64,000 bases of DNA from Mesostigma viride (Eukaryota > Streptophyta > Mesostigmatophyceae > Mesostigmatales > Mesostigmataceae), in assembly GCA_009746045.1 (NCBI GenBank), contig RPFO01000584.1, forward strand, positions 1,566,343 through 1,630,342, given 5' to 3'. Under the pieces are notes generated by a model. The model was not told the DNA's origin and ran no database searches. It saw only the letters and a program-made list of their open reading frames with translations. This document shows, piece by piece, positions 34,444 through 46,382 of this stretch. The position numbers were made by a program, and so were the translations under genes. The first letter of the stretch is position 1; every line of letters starts with the position of its first letter.

Positions 34444-34863
34444 TCATGCTACCCAACAGCCACTGAAATTCGCGCGAAAACTGGCGAGATCTACCTGCCG
34501 CCTCGCCGTCGTCTTCACCTTCGTCCCGCGAAAATGCCTGACACAACACCTTGAAATGGCCTTTTTTTTACATAAATTATGGCCCATGGCAAGTTTATTG
34601 TCAGATTGACCTAGGATTGGATCCCACCACTCCCCGGGATGTGTCTGGCTAGTGGTGGAGTAGTTGAGTCAAAATGTTAAGTTTACATGGTACTCCCTGC
34701 TTAAGTTAACTCCAGATCCAAGGCCAAAACTGGCCACCTAAACCACTTGCACTTGCATAGAAACAATAGTTGACATCAGATTATGCTGTAACTTTGCAGT
34801 GGTGATGAATAATAGTTGTTCTGACCTTGTACAAAGTTCTACGCCATTTGGAGCCCTAGTTGG

Positions 34864-34899
34864 TGACAAATGCTAGCAAACTTTTGCTAGCATTTGTCA
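34864..34899. repeat. Perfect 17-bp-stem palindrome
   Basis: TGACAAATGCTAGCAAA, two bases, then its exact reverse complement. Related words (TGACATTTGCCAGCAATTGTCA near 35037, GTGACCATTGCTAGCAG near 35212) occur within 350 bp. Confidence 0.9.
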
Positions 34900-35569
34900 T
34901 TAATGGCCATTTTAAATCAATATTTAACCCAAATAATGTCAGAATGCCACCAAAACTTATTGCCATCATGCCAGCACCTGACGAATGGTCTCAACAAGTC
35001 ATGAGCAAAAATTCAGATCATGCAGAGCCCAAAATGGTGACATTTGCCAGCAATTGTCACCATTTTTTGCTTTTTTACTCATAATTTTAACAACATTAAC
35101 CACCAAAACACTCTCCAAGCTGGGGCACATCATTTAAATCTTTGCAGGCAACTCAAGAATGACTAGTACAAACAGTGTGAAAAAACTTGGTGCATGTGAA
35201 TGCCTGAGTGGTGACCATTGCTAGCAGAATCCATCATGTAAGGTAGGCATTGCCAGTATGCCACAAAGCTGTGATGTGCAGTGCATGTCCATATGTATAC
35301 CCCATGACACCATGCCTCTAAACTACTTGGCACATTGCAAAATGGGAAGGAAAGGTGAACAATACATGCCACATCACTAACACAGCCATTTGAATGCTAC
35401 CAACACGCACCATGCATGATATACACTACGTGTAATACATGTCGAGAATATGCCGAGCGAGCATATCAAGGTGCAGTGACCCCAACGCTGGCACATGTCA
35501 CCTGGCATCCACGTATGCTCACATGATATGGCATTGGCATATCCCATGTCTCCATCTCTTGCACTTTGT

Positions 35570-36740
35570 GCGCACCAAGCCACCCATGCAGTCGCCCACC
35601 CATGCAGCCACCTGGCCACCCACCCACACAACTGCTCACACACTCGCGCGCCCGTGCACCCAGACAGCCACCTGTCCTCCCACCCAGTGACCCACCCACC
35701 AAGCCAGCCGCGCACGTGCTTACCCAACTTATATAACCATGCGTGCACCTAGGCACCCAACCACCTACCAACCCACTTGGACATCCACCCACCCACCAAG
35801 GCACCTGCGCAACCCACACACCAACTAGGTAATAAGGAGGCAATTTCCCCCATCCAATGAGCCAACCACCCAACCCAACCAACCACCCAACCACCCAACC
35901 ACCTAAACACCCAGCCAGCTGGCCCCATATGCACCCGTCCGGCCACCCACAGTTGACCCACCCACGCACCTACCCACTCAACCACTCACTGCCCCCACAC
36001 CCTTATACCCAGTGACCCACCCACTGACCCACCCACACATGCATTTTCTCAGCCAGCACCCCGACACCTACCTCACCCCAAACCTGCACAGCCCTTCACC
36101 CGCGATAGGTGAGTCGGTCCCAACCATAAACCCATCCACGCATCCATATCTGTGCGCCCACCCGTCCATCTACCCGTCCCTTCGCCCACCCACCCACATC
36201 TAGTCATCTACACATCCACCAGCCACCAACCACCAATGGCCCACCCACCAACCCACCCACACACACACATCCCTAACCAACCAACCACCAACCCACCACC
36301 CTCAAAACCGTGCAGTTGTTTCACTCATGCATCCAACAAAACACCCACTTCAAAGTCCCCAAAGCCTATCATCACCCAGCCACCTGGCCATCTGCCAATA
36401 ACCGACCGCCCTTGCACTCATCCACCATGACCAGCCAGCCACCCACCCACCCTCTCCAACTGCCTGTGCTCCCACCTACGCAGCCAGCCATTTACCAAGG
36501 CATCCACCTATAAGCCAGCCACCTGCCATTGAACCCACCCACGCCTAGGCATCCCTTGAAGCATCTATAGCCCAAGCCTCCCACCCAAGGCTCTCTGGGC
36601 AATCAAACAACCAAACAACCAATCACCCAGCTACACAACCACCTAACCACCTAACCACTCAACAACACAATCACCGAACCAACTAACTACCCAACACCCA
36701 CACCAGCCAGGCATGTGCCCGCCTCGCATGCCCTCACCAT
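35570..36740 (+). repeat. Degenerate CCACCCA-type repeat, about 1.2 kb
   Basis: The plus strand is nearly G-poor and built of CCACCCA, CAACCACC and CCAGCCA words without a strict period. Open frames here are compositional. Confidence 0.8.
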
Positions 36741-36749
36741 TGCAACACC

Positions 36750-38590
36750 CCATACACGCCCCGCTCACCTAGCCAGCCACACACCCAGCCAGTCTCCTGC
36801 TCAACTCACGCATGAAGGCAACATCAGCCATGCATGGCCTCACCTTGCACCACTTGCATTGCCTGGGTAATTTGCATGAGACAGCTTCCATCTCATTGTC
36901 AGCAACTGAAAAGGCTCTTTCTTCACAGTAATGAATAAGCAACAACGTTGGAAACGCTCTCCCACTCCTCTTTAAAACAGTCTTTAAATCAGAAAGACAA
37001 GGGCAAATCTCTGGACAAGGTGGCAATAACCACTGCACCATGCTCTTGAGAAAGTATTAACAATCCAGCTTTCTACCCTTTCAGAAGCTGCCTTGCGTTA
37101 GCAACGATTCTGGGCCCTCTGGCTCGCTCACCTCGCTTAATCTGCGCTTCTTTATGGCAGCCGGGATATGCGAAGCTTGAGCCGAGCGTGTCGTGGCGAG
37201 GTCGTCTGCCCGACTCATCACATCTCGCAACCGCACTGCCGACTAATAAAAACGATGCCCCCCTTTGCCTTTTGTATCTGGCGTCAAAAGAACAATGAAC
37301 TCGCTTGGAAAACACTGTCGCAAACAGCTTCCTACAGGCATTATAAGCAATTTTCGCAGCTTTTACCGCACTTACTGCACATCCGGAAGACCATTAGCGG
37401 CCTTAGCGCGGAACCTTGGGCACGCCATATCCTCTGGTGGCTTACTGCCGCAGGCTGGCAGTATAGGAAGGTCGGGCATAGCCTAAAGAGCTGATTATCT
37501 GACGACAAAGATATGCATTGCATGAAGCAAGAAACAGACGGATTTCGCACCCCCATATTTATTCACGTCAATGCCGGACAATTAAAAGCGAAACTCAAAA
37601 AACGAAAACACTAACGTTTTCGGGAATATTATAACGAACAAGCTGAGCTATCGTGCCGGGATTTTCGTTTATCCCGTATCCAGGACCTTGAGACACGTAC
37701 CACCGAGAAATCCGGTTTTCGCGAAAAACTGGTCCGCTGTGAAAAAAACTTTTTGTCCCGTTCAATGCCCGCGTCGCAATCACAGCGTATATAAGTCCAA
37801 AATTATTCCATGGATTAACCGTGATGTAAGCTTCGTTTTGACACCTCGAGCGGCTGCAATGACGCAAGTTTCAGAACGCTAGCTCATGCTCGACCGCCAT
37901 GGGTGTTTTCGTCGTTTTCGCCTCTCGCGTGGCGGGAAAAATCTAGATCTCGGACGAATTCCGGACAATAATTTATGTAAAAATTTGGCGGGGCTCGCGG
38001 TGTTGTGGATTTCAGTGGTATACATCAAAGAGACAACCAGCGCAGGCCAGAAATCGGGAGAATCCGGACCATGGTCGGTAGCTCGAGCCTGCCGTTATCT
38101 TTTCCGCGTTTTCGAGTCGTTCAGGATGATGAAGATGAATGGTGATGGAAATGTGTATCCTTGTGCATTGAAATTATGGCTGGCTTACGTGTGGAGCGAC
38201 TAGATGACCTAGACGGTGGGGCCGGAAACAGCATGCTTGATCAGGGCGTGTGTTTCTAGCCTAACTGGCCGGGAGTGTCTAGTGGTGAGCACCATTGCTG
38301 CGATCGCTCTCCCACCATTTACGAGGAAATACCCGCAAATGGAAAACCACTGAAAAGGTCTAGCTAGTCAGTCATCACGTTAGCCATGCCATGATTCCAA
38401 ACGTCCAAGAACTGCACACGGTGCAAAGGCAAAAAGCCGGAGGACAGCACTTTCAAATGTGCGGCGGGAACCAAAAGCCCGCGGATGCCAGAAAACATCG
38501 TGTTGCGGCAGCGACGCGACGATGTGGACAACGAATCCAGTGCCAAGCTCGGAACGGCCGCAAAGGAGATCTGGCATCACAGGGTTCAGA
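36750..38590. other. Transposon interior, unassigned
   Basis: Only short frames occur. One on the minus strand (37041-36769) has a Cys-containing stretch (CKLPRQCKWCKVRPC) but no recognisable catalytic motifs. No gene is called. Confidence 0.35.
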
Positions 38591-38799
38591 TGATGTGCGG
38601 TACATATTTGTTTGCAGCTGTCACGTACAAAAAAAATACCAAAAATACCAGGATTTTTTCTTGAATTCTATGAGATGTTTCTGACCTATGTTGAAAGTTT
38701 CAGACCAAAAATCGCAGGGTTGCCACGTGTCAGATTACAACGCGATACATCGCGTTCGAACCCTACAACGCGATGTATCGCGTTGTAAAAAAACACGGG

Positions 38800-38882
38800 T
38801 TAAACATTAAGTGTATCTCATTGATATAATTGATACAACAAGGCGGGGGGGGCTCCGCCCCCCCCAACCCCCCTGGTTTTAA
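38800..38882. other. Spacer between two transposon right ends
   Basis: 83 bp with TTAA at each edge and a GGGGGGGGCTCCGCCCCCCC hairpin in the middle. With the flanking right ends (38600-38799 and 38883-39088) it forms a large inverted repeat of about 190-bp arms. Confidence 0.75.
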
Positions 38883-40618
38883 CCCGTGTTTTTTTACAAC
38901 GCGATACATCGCGTTGTAGGGTTAGAACGCGATGTATCGCGTTGTAATCTGACACGTGGCAAACCTATTAAACATGCGATTTTTGGTCTGAAACTTTCAA
39001 GATAGGTCAGAAACATCTCATAGAATTCAAGAAAAAATCCTGGTATTTTTGGTATTTTTTTTGTGACAGCTGCAAACAAATATGTACCACTGAAATCAGG
39101 CATTTTCGCGGGACGAAGGTGAAGACGACGGCGATGGCGGCAGGTAGATCTCGCCAGTTTTCGCGCGAATTTCAGTGGCTGTTGGGTGGCACGACCATGA
39201 TGATGCGTTCAAAGGTTGATAATTAGGTTTCTACGAGTTTGTTGAGGTACTGGGGCAAAGGAAACGTAGTTTTTTCCAGTTTCTCACCCAACTTTCATGC
39301 GGAAACCCTGGAAACCGGCATACATATTATTACGTCAAGACTCGGGTCTGCTGCGGCACCATGCTTGGTATTTCCATGGTGTTTCGACTTCTTAACACAT
39401 GTTTATTCATTCCGAACGTCCGGACTCTCGGCTAAACCGAGAATTGTGCAGACTTTTATTGGGTAGCGCCGGGCATGATGGTGCCTGCAAATAGCGTAAG
39501 GCGTGACCGTGGCTATTGCTACGGTATGCTGTATTTTCCTGGAAATGGCCTCTGCCACCGGCTCAATAGTGCTTGCAGGCGTAAGTATATCGTGTTTCTA
39601 CCTAGTTTCTGCCAGTTTTCCACTTATTTCTACCGACCTCTGCCCAGCCTCTCTAAGACCGCCATCCTACTCGACGTTGCTTGCATGTCAGCCATAGCAG
39701 GTTGCAGTTGTGCAGTATTTAGGTGCTGTATACGTCGTCAAGCCGTGCATATATCGTGACGATTGGATGTTGATGGTTTATACTGCGTTGATTGTGCAAG
39801 AAGACCAGCTAGGTGCCCATAATCATGGTGTATAATCATGTGTTGTTAGCATCTTGCCACCATTTGCTAGCATGCATTCCAGCGTCATCTTTGCCTGCAT
39901 GTAAGCTCATGGATCACTCAACCTATCCAAGCCTTGCATTACACGTGCCTCTTTCTTTCAGTATTGCACACGTTATGGAATGAAAACCCAGCACCTCCGT
40001 TCCCACGAGGCATGTGCTCAACACGTTGTGAGAGTGGATGATGCTTTGGCTATGGCTGCCTGATTCAGTCATATTAGTCATCCAGTCATGATGTTTGATG
40101 CATGTTTGATGCTGTATAACTTATACAACACCTATTTTCAACGTTTTGACCCTCCAAGCTCACTATGGCCCCGTTTATGGGGCTCATATCGTTGCGTCAT
40201 GTTGTGAAGGGCTCTCATTTTTCCCACTGCGTTGTACTGCGTTGTAATTGTGATGCTAATGAAAAATAGCTCCAGTGGCCCAATGGGCCTGAGTTTTGTT
40301 TCACAGAGCCTGCATATGTTGCCCATAGCTCGTGCAAGAAGCCAGATTTTTTTCATGAACCATCTGTGAATAAGCACATGACTTGTGACCTAGGGTCAAG
40401 AAATCGCGGTCATGGTCAGACCCCCCTGTATTCAAACCAGTGTATCTCTCTAATGAATTAGCATTTTGTAGGTCTGAGTAGCTCAAAAAATCCTTTGATT
40501 TATGGGCTTTCAGGAAAGTATATACATGACCATGAAAAAAAATTTTCCTTGGGTGCTATACGCGTTCTAAAAAAAGCTTACAACGCGATATATCGCGTTC
40601 TAATTAAAAAAACACGGG
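38883..40618 (-). mobile_element. TTAA-flanked DNA transposon, internally deleted sister copy, 1.7 kb
   Basis: It is flanked by TTAA (38879-38882 and 40619-40622). Read on the minus strand it starts CCCGTGTTTTTTTAATTAG and matches the larger element's left 1.5 kb at high identity. It then jumps (near 39090) to the larger element's right 0.2 kb. It lacks everything corresponding to 34537-38590 and so is non-autonomous. It stands tail-to-tail with the larger element across a spacer of 83 bp. Confidence 0.8.
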
Positions 40619-41040
40619 TTAAGCGGGTGTCCCCGGGTTGGACCCGGCAGGGAGGCTATAGAGCACAGTGGTGAAGCTAGCTGAGACCGGCGTACTGTGC
40701 ATATGCATGGCGGCGAGGGACGCGGACAGATAGGAAACCATGGCTATGACCCAAAACCGACTCAGGCTTGCGTCTACCGGCCAGCTAAACAATTCACGCA
40801 ACGCTAAACCACTGGCTCTGAGGAATAAATTGCACAATTAAATATTGCAAACCAACCGAGTTTTCCACGCATCCTCGAATTAACGCTTCCGCATCAGAGC
40901 ACGTTTTTTGCATCGGCGCAACCGAACGCAAGACAGCCTCACTCGAGCCGCGCGGAGTCAAGCTAGTGTCCCGACCGACTCCAGAGCTCATCGTGCAATT
41001 CACGAAACTCGAACTTCCAACACCCGGTTTTGAGTTCCAA

Positions 41041-41105
41041 CACTTGTTTCTATGTTTTGAACTTGCTACATGATCTCCCAACGGAGGCATGTTATAATAA
41101 ATAAT
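41041..41105 (+). mobile_element. LINE 3'-end fragment
   Basis: TTGCTACATGATCTCC-CAAC-GGAGGCATG followed by an A/T-rich tail resembles the family-2 end (GTTACATATGCTCC-CAAC-GGAGCTATG). Confidence 0.55.
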
Positions 41106-41246
41106 TCAATTTTTTTAATGCACCTAGTGCATTTAATCATCTGGCGGAGCCAATTTTCGGAAGAACCGTTAGGTTCGCCAGAATTGGCGAAGCTTATAAG
41201 GCCGTACACGTGAGAAAACATAGGAATAGGGGATGAAAATCCGACA

Positions 41247-41942
41247 ATCCATCCATCCATCCATCCATCCATCCATCCATCCATCCATCCATCCATCCAT
41301 CCATCCATCCATCCATCCATCCATCCATCCATCCATCCATCCATCCATCCATCCATCCATCCATCCATCCATCCATCCATCCATCCATCCATCCATCCAT
41401 CCATCCATCCATCCATCCATCCATCCATCCATCCATCCATCCATCCATCCATCCATCCATCCATCCATCCATCCATCCATCCATCCATCCATCCATCCAT
41501 CCATCCATCCATCCATCCATCCATCCATCCATCCATCCATCCATCCATCCATCCATCCATCCATCCATCCATCCATCCATCCATCCATCCATCCATCCAT
41601 CCATCCATCCATCCATCCATCCATCCATCCATCCATCCATCCATCCATCCATCCATCCATCCATCCATCCATCCATCCATCCATCCATCCATCCATCCAT
41701 CCATCCATCCATCCATCCATCCATCCATCCATCCATCCATCCATCCATCCATCCATCCATCCATCCATCCATCCATCCATCCATCCATCCATCCATCCAT
41801 CCATCCATCCATCCATCCATCCATCCATCCATCCATCCATCCATCCATCCATCCATCCATCCATCCATCCATCCATCCATCCATCCATCCATCCATCCAT
41901 CCATCCATCCATCCATCCATCCATCCATCCATCCATCCATCA
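41247..41942. repeat. (ATCC)n microsatellite, about 174 units
   Basis: Pure tetranucleotide repeat, no interruption seen. It ends directly before the 5' region of the LINE at 41970. Confidence 0.97.
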
Positions 41943-41969
41943 TTTCCCACCAAAAGAGCCACGAGCCAC

Positions 41970-43960
41970 GAGGTAGCCATGGCTGACGGCGGAGCTCATA
42001 ACTTTCACGTTTGAGCACCGAATTTAGCCGTGAATATCACAATCGACGCGTCTTTCTACGACGCACATGCTGATATAATTTTCCGACGCTATTACGCAAT
42101 ATACGATGAGCAAACGCCCATCGACGCAACGCAGCCTGACGGCTGCGCTCGGCAATGAAAATACGTCTGCAGCTCCGGCTGCAGCTTCGCCATCAGGGCC
42201 GGAAGGCGGTGGTGACCCTAGTCGCGCACTGGTTGTCGCCCAGCACCCTCCCGGGCTTCCTGCCTCGCCCTCAGCCTCGCCCGAGCCAAAACGCAGCCGC
42301 CCAACCGAACCAAGCTGGTCTGAGCGCGACTTTGACGTTGACGGGTTATTTTCCACCTTCGACGGTGCCAGACCCGGCTTTTTCGACATGCCACCCATCA
42401 AGATACTGGAGCTCGTGTTTTATGGGTCATACGCCTCCATTTTCGACCTGTGCCAGCGCCTTCACAGCCATTACCGCCTCCGCCCTGGACCTGACGGCCG
42501 GTTTACTCACCGACCTGAGAACCTGGCCCGCTGGTCTCGCCCCCGTCTTCAGCTCGCCGCCCTCTTTTCCATCCTTGACCGCTCTGTCACGGACCTCTGG
42601 ACCCCCTCCCCCTTGACCGAATCCACCTTCCTCCTCCACCTCCAAGAAACCATCTCACAGCACGTGACGCCCCTAGCTGCAGATGTGGCAGCTGTGGGTC
42701 GCACGCTGGCTGCTGAGCTCCCCACCATCCCCACCGCCACCGCCACCCTCCTCGCCTCCACCCCCCCCCCTCCGCCTCCACCGACTCCATCACCGCCCAG
42801 CTCCGCGACATTGACCAACGTCTTAAGGATAATGCCATCGCTATCGAGGTCCTGCAGAACACCGCGGGCCTCACCGCCCAGGCGGTGAAGGACATTGCCG
42901 CCAAGCCAGCCTCTGCTGGCCTGGCCGGCGATGCTCCTCCCATCACGACCTGGGCGGACATGCTTACGCAGCACACCACCTCCACCACCTCCGCCGTCGC
43001 AGCCCAGCTCCAGCGGCAGACGCTTGACCTCCGCGAGGAGGCCGAGCTTGCCAAGCGCAGCCTTAACGTCATTGTCAAGAACCTCGACATGGAGGAAGGT
43101 GAGAATTCCGAGAAGCTTGCACGTGCGTTTGAGAGAGAAATTCTTAGTCGCATGGGCCTTACTGGTGAGATCGACCTGGTCGCCCACCGCCTTCCCCGCG
43201 CGCGGGGTAAGGCAGGGCCGCCCCCGCTCCTTCTCACCTTTAAGACCCCGGCGGACAAGATTTCTTTTCTCCGACGCCGCAAGCGGCTCGAGAAGACTCT
43301 CTTCACCCTTGACGACGACTTGACCCTGGCGCAGCAACAACCGCGACGGGAGCTATGGCCCATCTACCTCCAGCTCCGGCAGACCAAGGCGGGGCAGCCG
43401 GTGTACTGGAAGGGGGCGGCCATCTACGTCGGCCACAAGCCCTGGCAGGCGACCCCCGCGGCCCCAACGACTCCAGACGCCCCAGCTTAGGGGAATACAG
43501 CAGTAGTAGTGTAGAATAGATAGACCGTGGCCATGTACATGTACGCCTCCTAGAGGCACTACCCTAGCTAAGCCACACGCTTTATTTAATCATGTACATT
43601 TGCGGAGTGTCTGATCAGAATGTACATGTGTGCCTATGATGTGCCACACTCCAGATGATGCCTAGCTTTATTTAGCTATGTTGTGCCCATGCAGGGAGTA
43701 ACTCTCTGCTGAGACGCCATGCCCTAGCCTTTTTGTATAGCTATGCTGATCTTCCCCCCCATGACAGGCTCCCCCTTCGCTGGGCATAGCTTGAAGATCA
43801 TGGGGATGCAAGTGCCCTGGTGCACCTAGAGCAAGGGTCCTTTACATCCCCACCCTTGCAGGAAGTAGCTTAGGATGTATGATAGGCCATATGCCCCCTC
43901 TCAAGGGCTATGTGCTACATATACTCCCAACGGAGTTATGTTACAATTCAATTCAATTCA
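41970..43960 (+). mobile_element. ORF1-only LINE, family 2
   Basis: It starts near GGTAGCCATGGCTGACGGCG (shared with the family-1 start at 19160), carries ORF1 (42106-43490), then about 440 bp of 3' UTR homologous to 34039-34433, the ACTCC-CAAC-GGAGT hairpin (43923-43936) and a tail of three ATTCA units merging into (ATCC)n. No reverse transcriptase is present. Confidence 0.8.
42106..43490 (+). pseudogene. LINE family-2 ORF1, single frame change at a C10 run
   Basis: The first frame (from 42106) has a Ser/Pro/Ala-rich N-terminus, then a part with ILELVFYGSYASIFDLCQRL and a low-complexity Pro stretch at a ten-C run (42761-42770). There the frame shifts by -1, and the second frame continues with a coiled coil (AVKDIAAKPAS), an RRM-like core (RSLNVIVKNLDMEEGEN, LTGEIDLVAHRLPRARGK, PPLLLTF) and a C-terminal part (TLDDDLTLAQQQPRRELWP, VYWKGAAIYVG) ending at 43490. 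Apart from this one shift the frame is open, so decay, a sequencing slip or slippage are all possible. Confidence 0.78.
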
Positions 43961-44908
43961 ATCCATCCATCCATCCATCCATCCATCCATCCATCCATCC
44001 ATCCATCCATCCATCCATCCATCCATCCATCCATCCATCCATCCATCCATCCATCCATCCATCCATCCATCCATCCATCCATCCATCCATCCATCCATCC
44101 ATCCATCCATCCATCCATCCATCCATCCATCCATCCATCCATCCATCCATCCATCCATCCATCCATCCATCCATCCATCCATCCATCCATCCATCCATCC
44201 ATCCATCCATCCATCCATCCATCCATCCATCCATCCATCCATCCATCCATCCATCCATCCATCCATCCATCCATCCATCCATCCATCCATCCATCCATCC
44301 ATCCATCCATCCATCCATCCATCCATCCATCCATCCATCCATCCATCCATCCATCCATCCATCCATCCATCCATCCATCCATCCATCCATCCATCCATCC
44401 ATCCATCCATCCATCCATCCATCCATCCATCCATCCATCCATCCATCCATCCATCCATCCATCCATCCATCCATCCATCCATCCATCCATCCATCCATCC
44501 ATCCATCCATCCATCCATCCATCCATCCATCCATCCATCCATCCATCCATCCATCCATCCATCCATCCATCCATCCATCCATCCATCCATCCATCCATCC
44601 ATCCATCCATCCATCCATCCATCCATCCATCCATCCATCCATCCATCCATCCATCCATCCATCCATCCATCCATCCATCCATCCATCCATCCATCCATCC
44701 ATCCATCCATCCATCCATCCATCCATCCATCCATCCATCCATCCATCCATCCATCCATCCATCCATCCATCCATCCATCCATCCATCCATCCATCCATCC
44801 ATCCATCCATCCATCCATCCATCCATCCATCCATCCATCCATCCATCCATCCATCCATCCATCCATCCATCCATCCATCCATCCATCCATCCATCCATCC
44901 ATCCATCC
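43961..44908. repeat. (ATCC)n microsatellite, about 237 units
   Basis: Pure array continuing from the tail of the family-2 LINE. Right after it comes CGAATTTG..., with TTCTTCCGAAAATTGGCTCC at about 44947-44966, the reverse complement of sequence upstream of the first array (41147-41170). Confidence 0.97.
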
Positions 44909-46382
44909 ACCGAATTTGTCCCGAATTTGCAAGCAGAAGGGTGAGGTTCTTCCGAAAATTGGCTCCGCCGTAGAGTTTCAACGGGCAAGTTGCAAACACG
45001 CACGTTACTTGATATATTGCAGCTGGGTGGGGTCATGGGCCGGGGATAGATCGCAAGTGTGTATGCTTGACGCAGGGTCACGTGCAGTAGTCACTTTTTC
45101 CACAGGGAGTTATTAAATTGCATCCGTTAAATATACCCATAGATTCCCAGGTCCTTCATGTAGAAGGCCATGCTACGCGTAGGAATTATCAATCTTGCCG
45201 AAACAGTGAAGGAAAGTGACCAGCATACCCATAAAATACCCCATCTTCCAAAACGGTCATGTAAGCCCCTCAGCCACCACTTTATGGCCAGTCACTTCAT
45301 CATTGAATTGCATCTCTCGCTAAGCAGCAACTGCTTTTAGATGGCTCCTTTATCCATGGGTAACCATCTCCGGTCGCACTCGCCATGGTAAGCCAATGGA
45401 CTAATCCCATGGCATGCCTTGCAACACGATGTCATGGTGATCGCATTGCATGAACTTGCCCAAAGAAATTGTACTGCACAAGCATGGCAGTGTGTATCGA
45501 TCGGCAACGAGTGCTGACCGTGGGGTTGTGCAACCGGTCAGGGTTTGCGGCAGGTAAGACCCTCAACACTGGTTATTCATGAATTCCCCTTATGGATGCA
45601 ATAGCTCACTTGGATGGCTCAGGGGCCTTGGCACCAGTCGTGGGCCTGGTAAGCGAGGCGGGGTGGGTGGGTGGGGTAGCACAACAGCCAAATATACCAA
45701 ACGACGTTAAAAAGATGCTCAGAAGTAATTTGATCAGGCACTCAGAAGTAATGGCCAAACAAAAGCAATAAAGACTTCCTCACTGAATAAGAAGAAGCCA
45801 GATGAGGTATTCAGCCCTTAATGCCTTATGGACCATGCAAACATGCTGCATTCAGCCTGTCATACATAATGTGTCCATGATACCACGCATGAAAACATGC
45901 GGCAATGCAGCCAGCAATTAATAACAAGAAGAAGCACGCCGATGAATCGCTGGCTAGTCATGGAAGGCTAGGAGAGGCCAGCCTTGTCAGGCATGTGGTG
46001 CAACAGACAAAGATGGATCCAGCCCACCAGACGGAAACATACCTACAAAAATATCAGCAGGTGGTACGGAAGTGGCATAGGCCCATCTTGCCCTCAATCT
46101 GTTGCACTGCTTTCACCACCTGCGGATCAAGCGACAATCCAACATCTACCACCTGGACGAGACATGCACACTTCACTCCACGTCTACATTACTCTGAAAA
46201 AGAACTTCCAAATGCAAATTCAGATCGGGTGATGGGTAGAGCACTACGGTTGCTATCAGGTCGGGCGATATATTGCCAGGCCACGCGATAGCTTTGCTGC
46301 TAGGCACCACGGTAGCCACCTGGATAACTATTCTATAAGGGCTGCCTAGCTACGCATCGCTGTGTGTGTCGCTATGGGCCAC
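44909..46382. other. Intergenic, PHT3 downstream region
   Basis: No exon, RNA gene or repeat family is recognised beyond the 24-bp inverted match to the left flank of the first (ATCC)n array. Confidence 0.5.

Larger units (their letters stand above)
32572..38799 (+). mobile_element. TTAA-flanked DNA transposon (piggyBac-like ends), 6.2 kb
   Basis: It is flanked by TTAA on both sides (32568-32571 and 38800-38803). The left end begins CCCGCGTTTTTTAAATTAG then ACGCGATATATTGCG. The right end, read inward, begins CCCGTGTTTTTTTACAACGC. TTAA target duplication and a CCC start are typical of the piggyBac group, but no transposase could be recognised. Its left 1.6 kb (without the LINE insert) and right 0.2 kb are shared with the element at 38883-40618. 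The interior contains a LINE insertion, a perfect palindrome, a 1.2-kb C/A-rich repeat and unassigned sequence at 36750-38590. Confidence 0.68.

Noticed and set aside
36769-37041. Cys-containing frame as a piggyBac transposase C-terminus
   Set aside because: The Cys spacing does not match the known zinc-binding end and no DDD catalytic motifs are seen nearby.
41169-45116. Long frames of repeated Met-Asp-Gly-Trp or Ser-Ile-His-Pro
   Set aside because: They are translations of pure (ATCC)n, open in all frames, with no independent coding signal.
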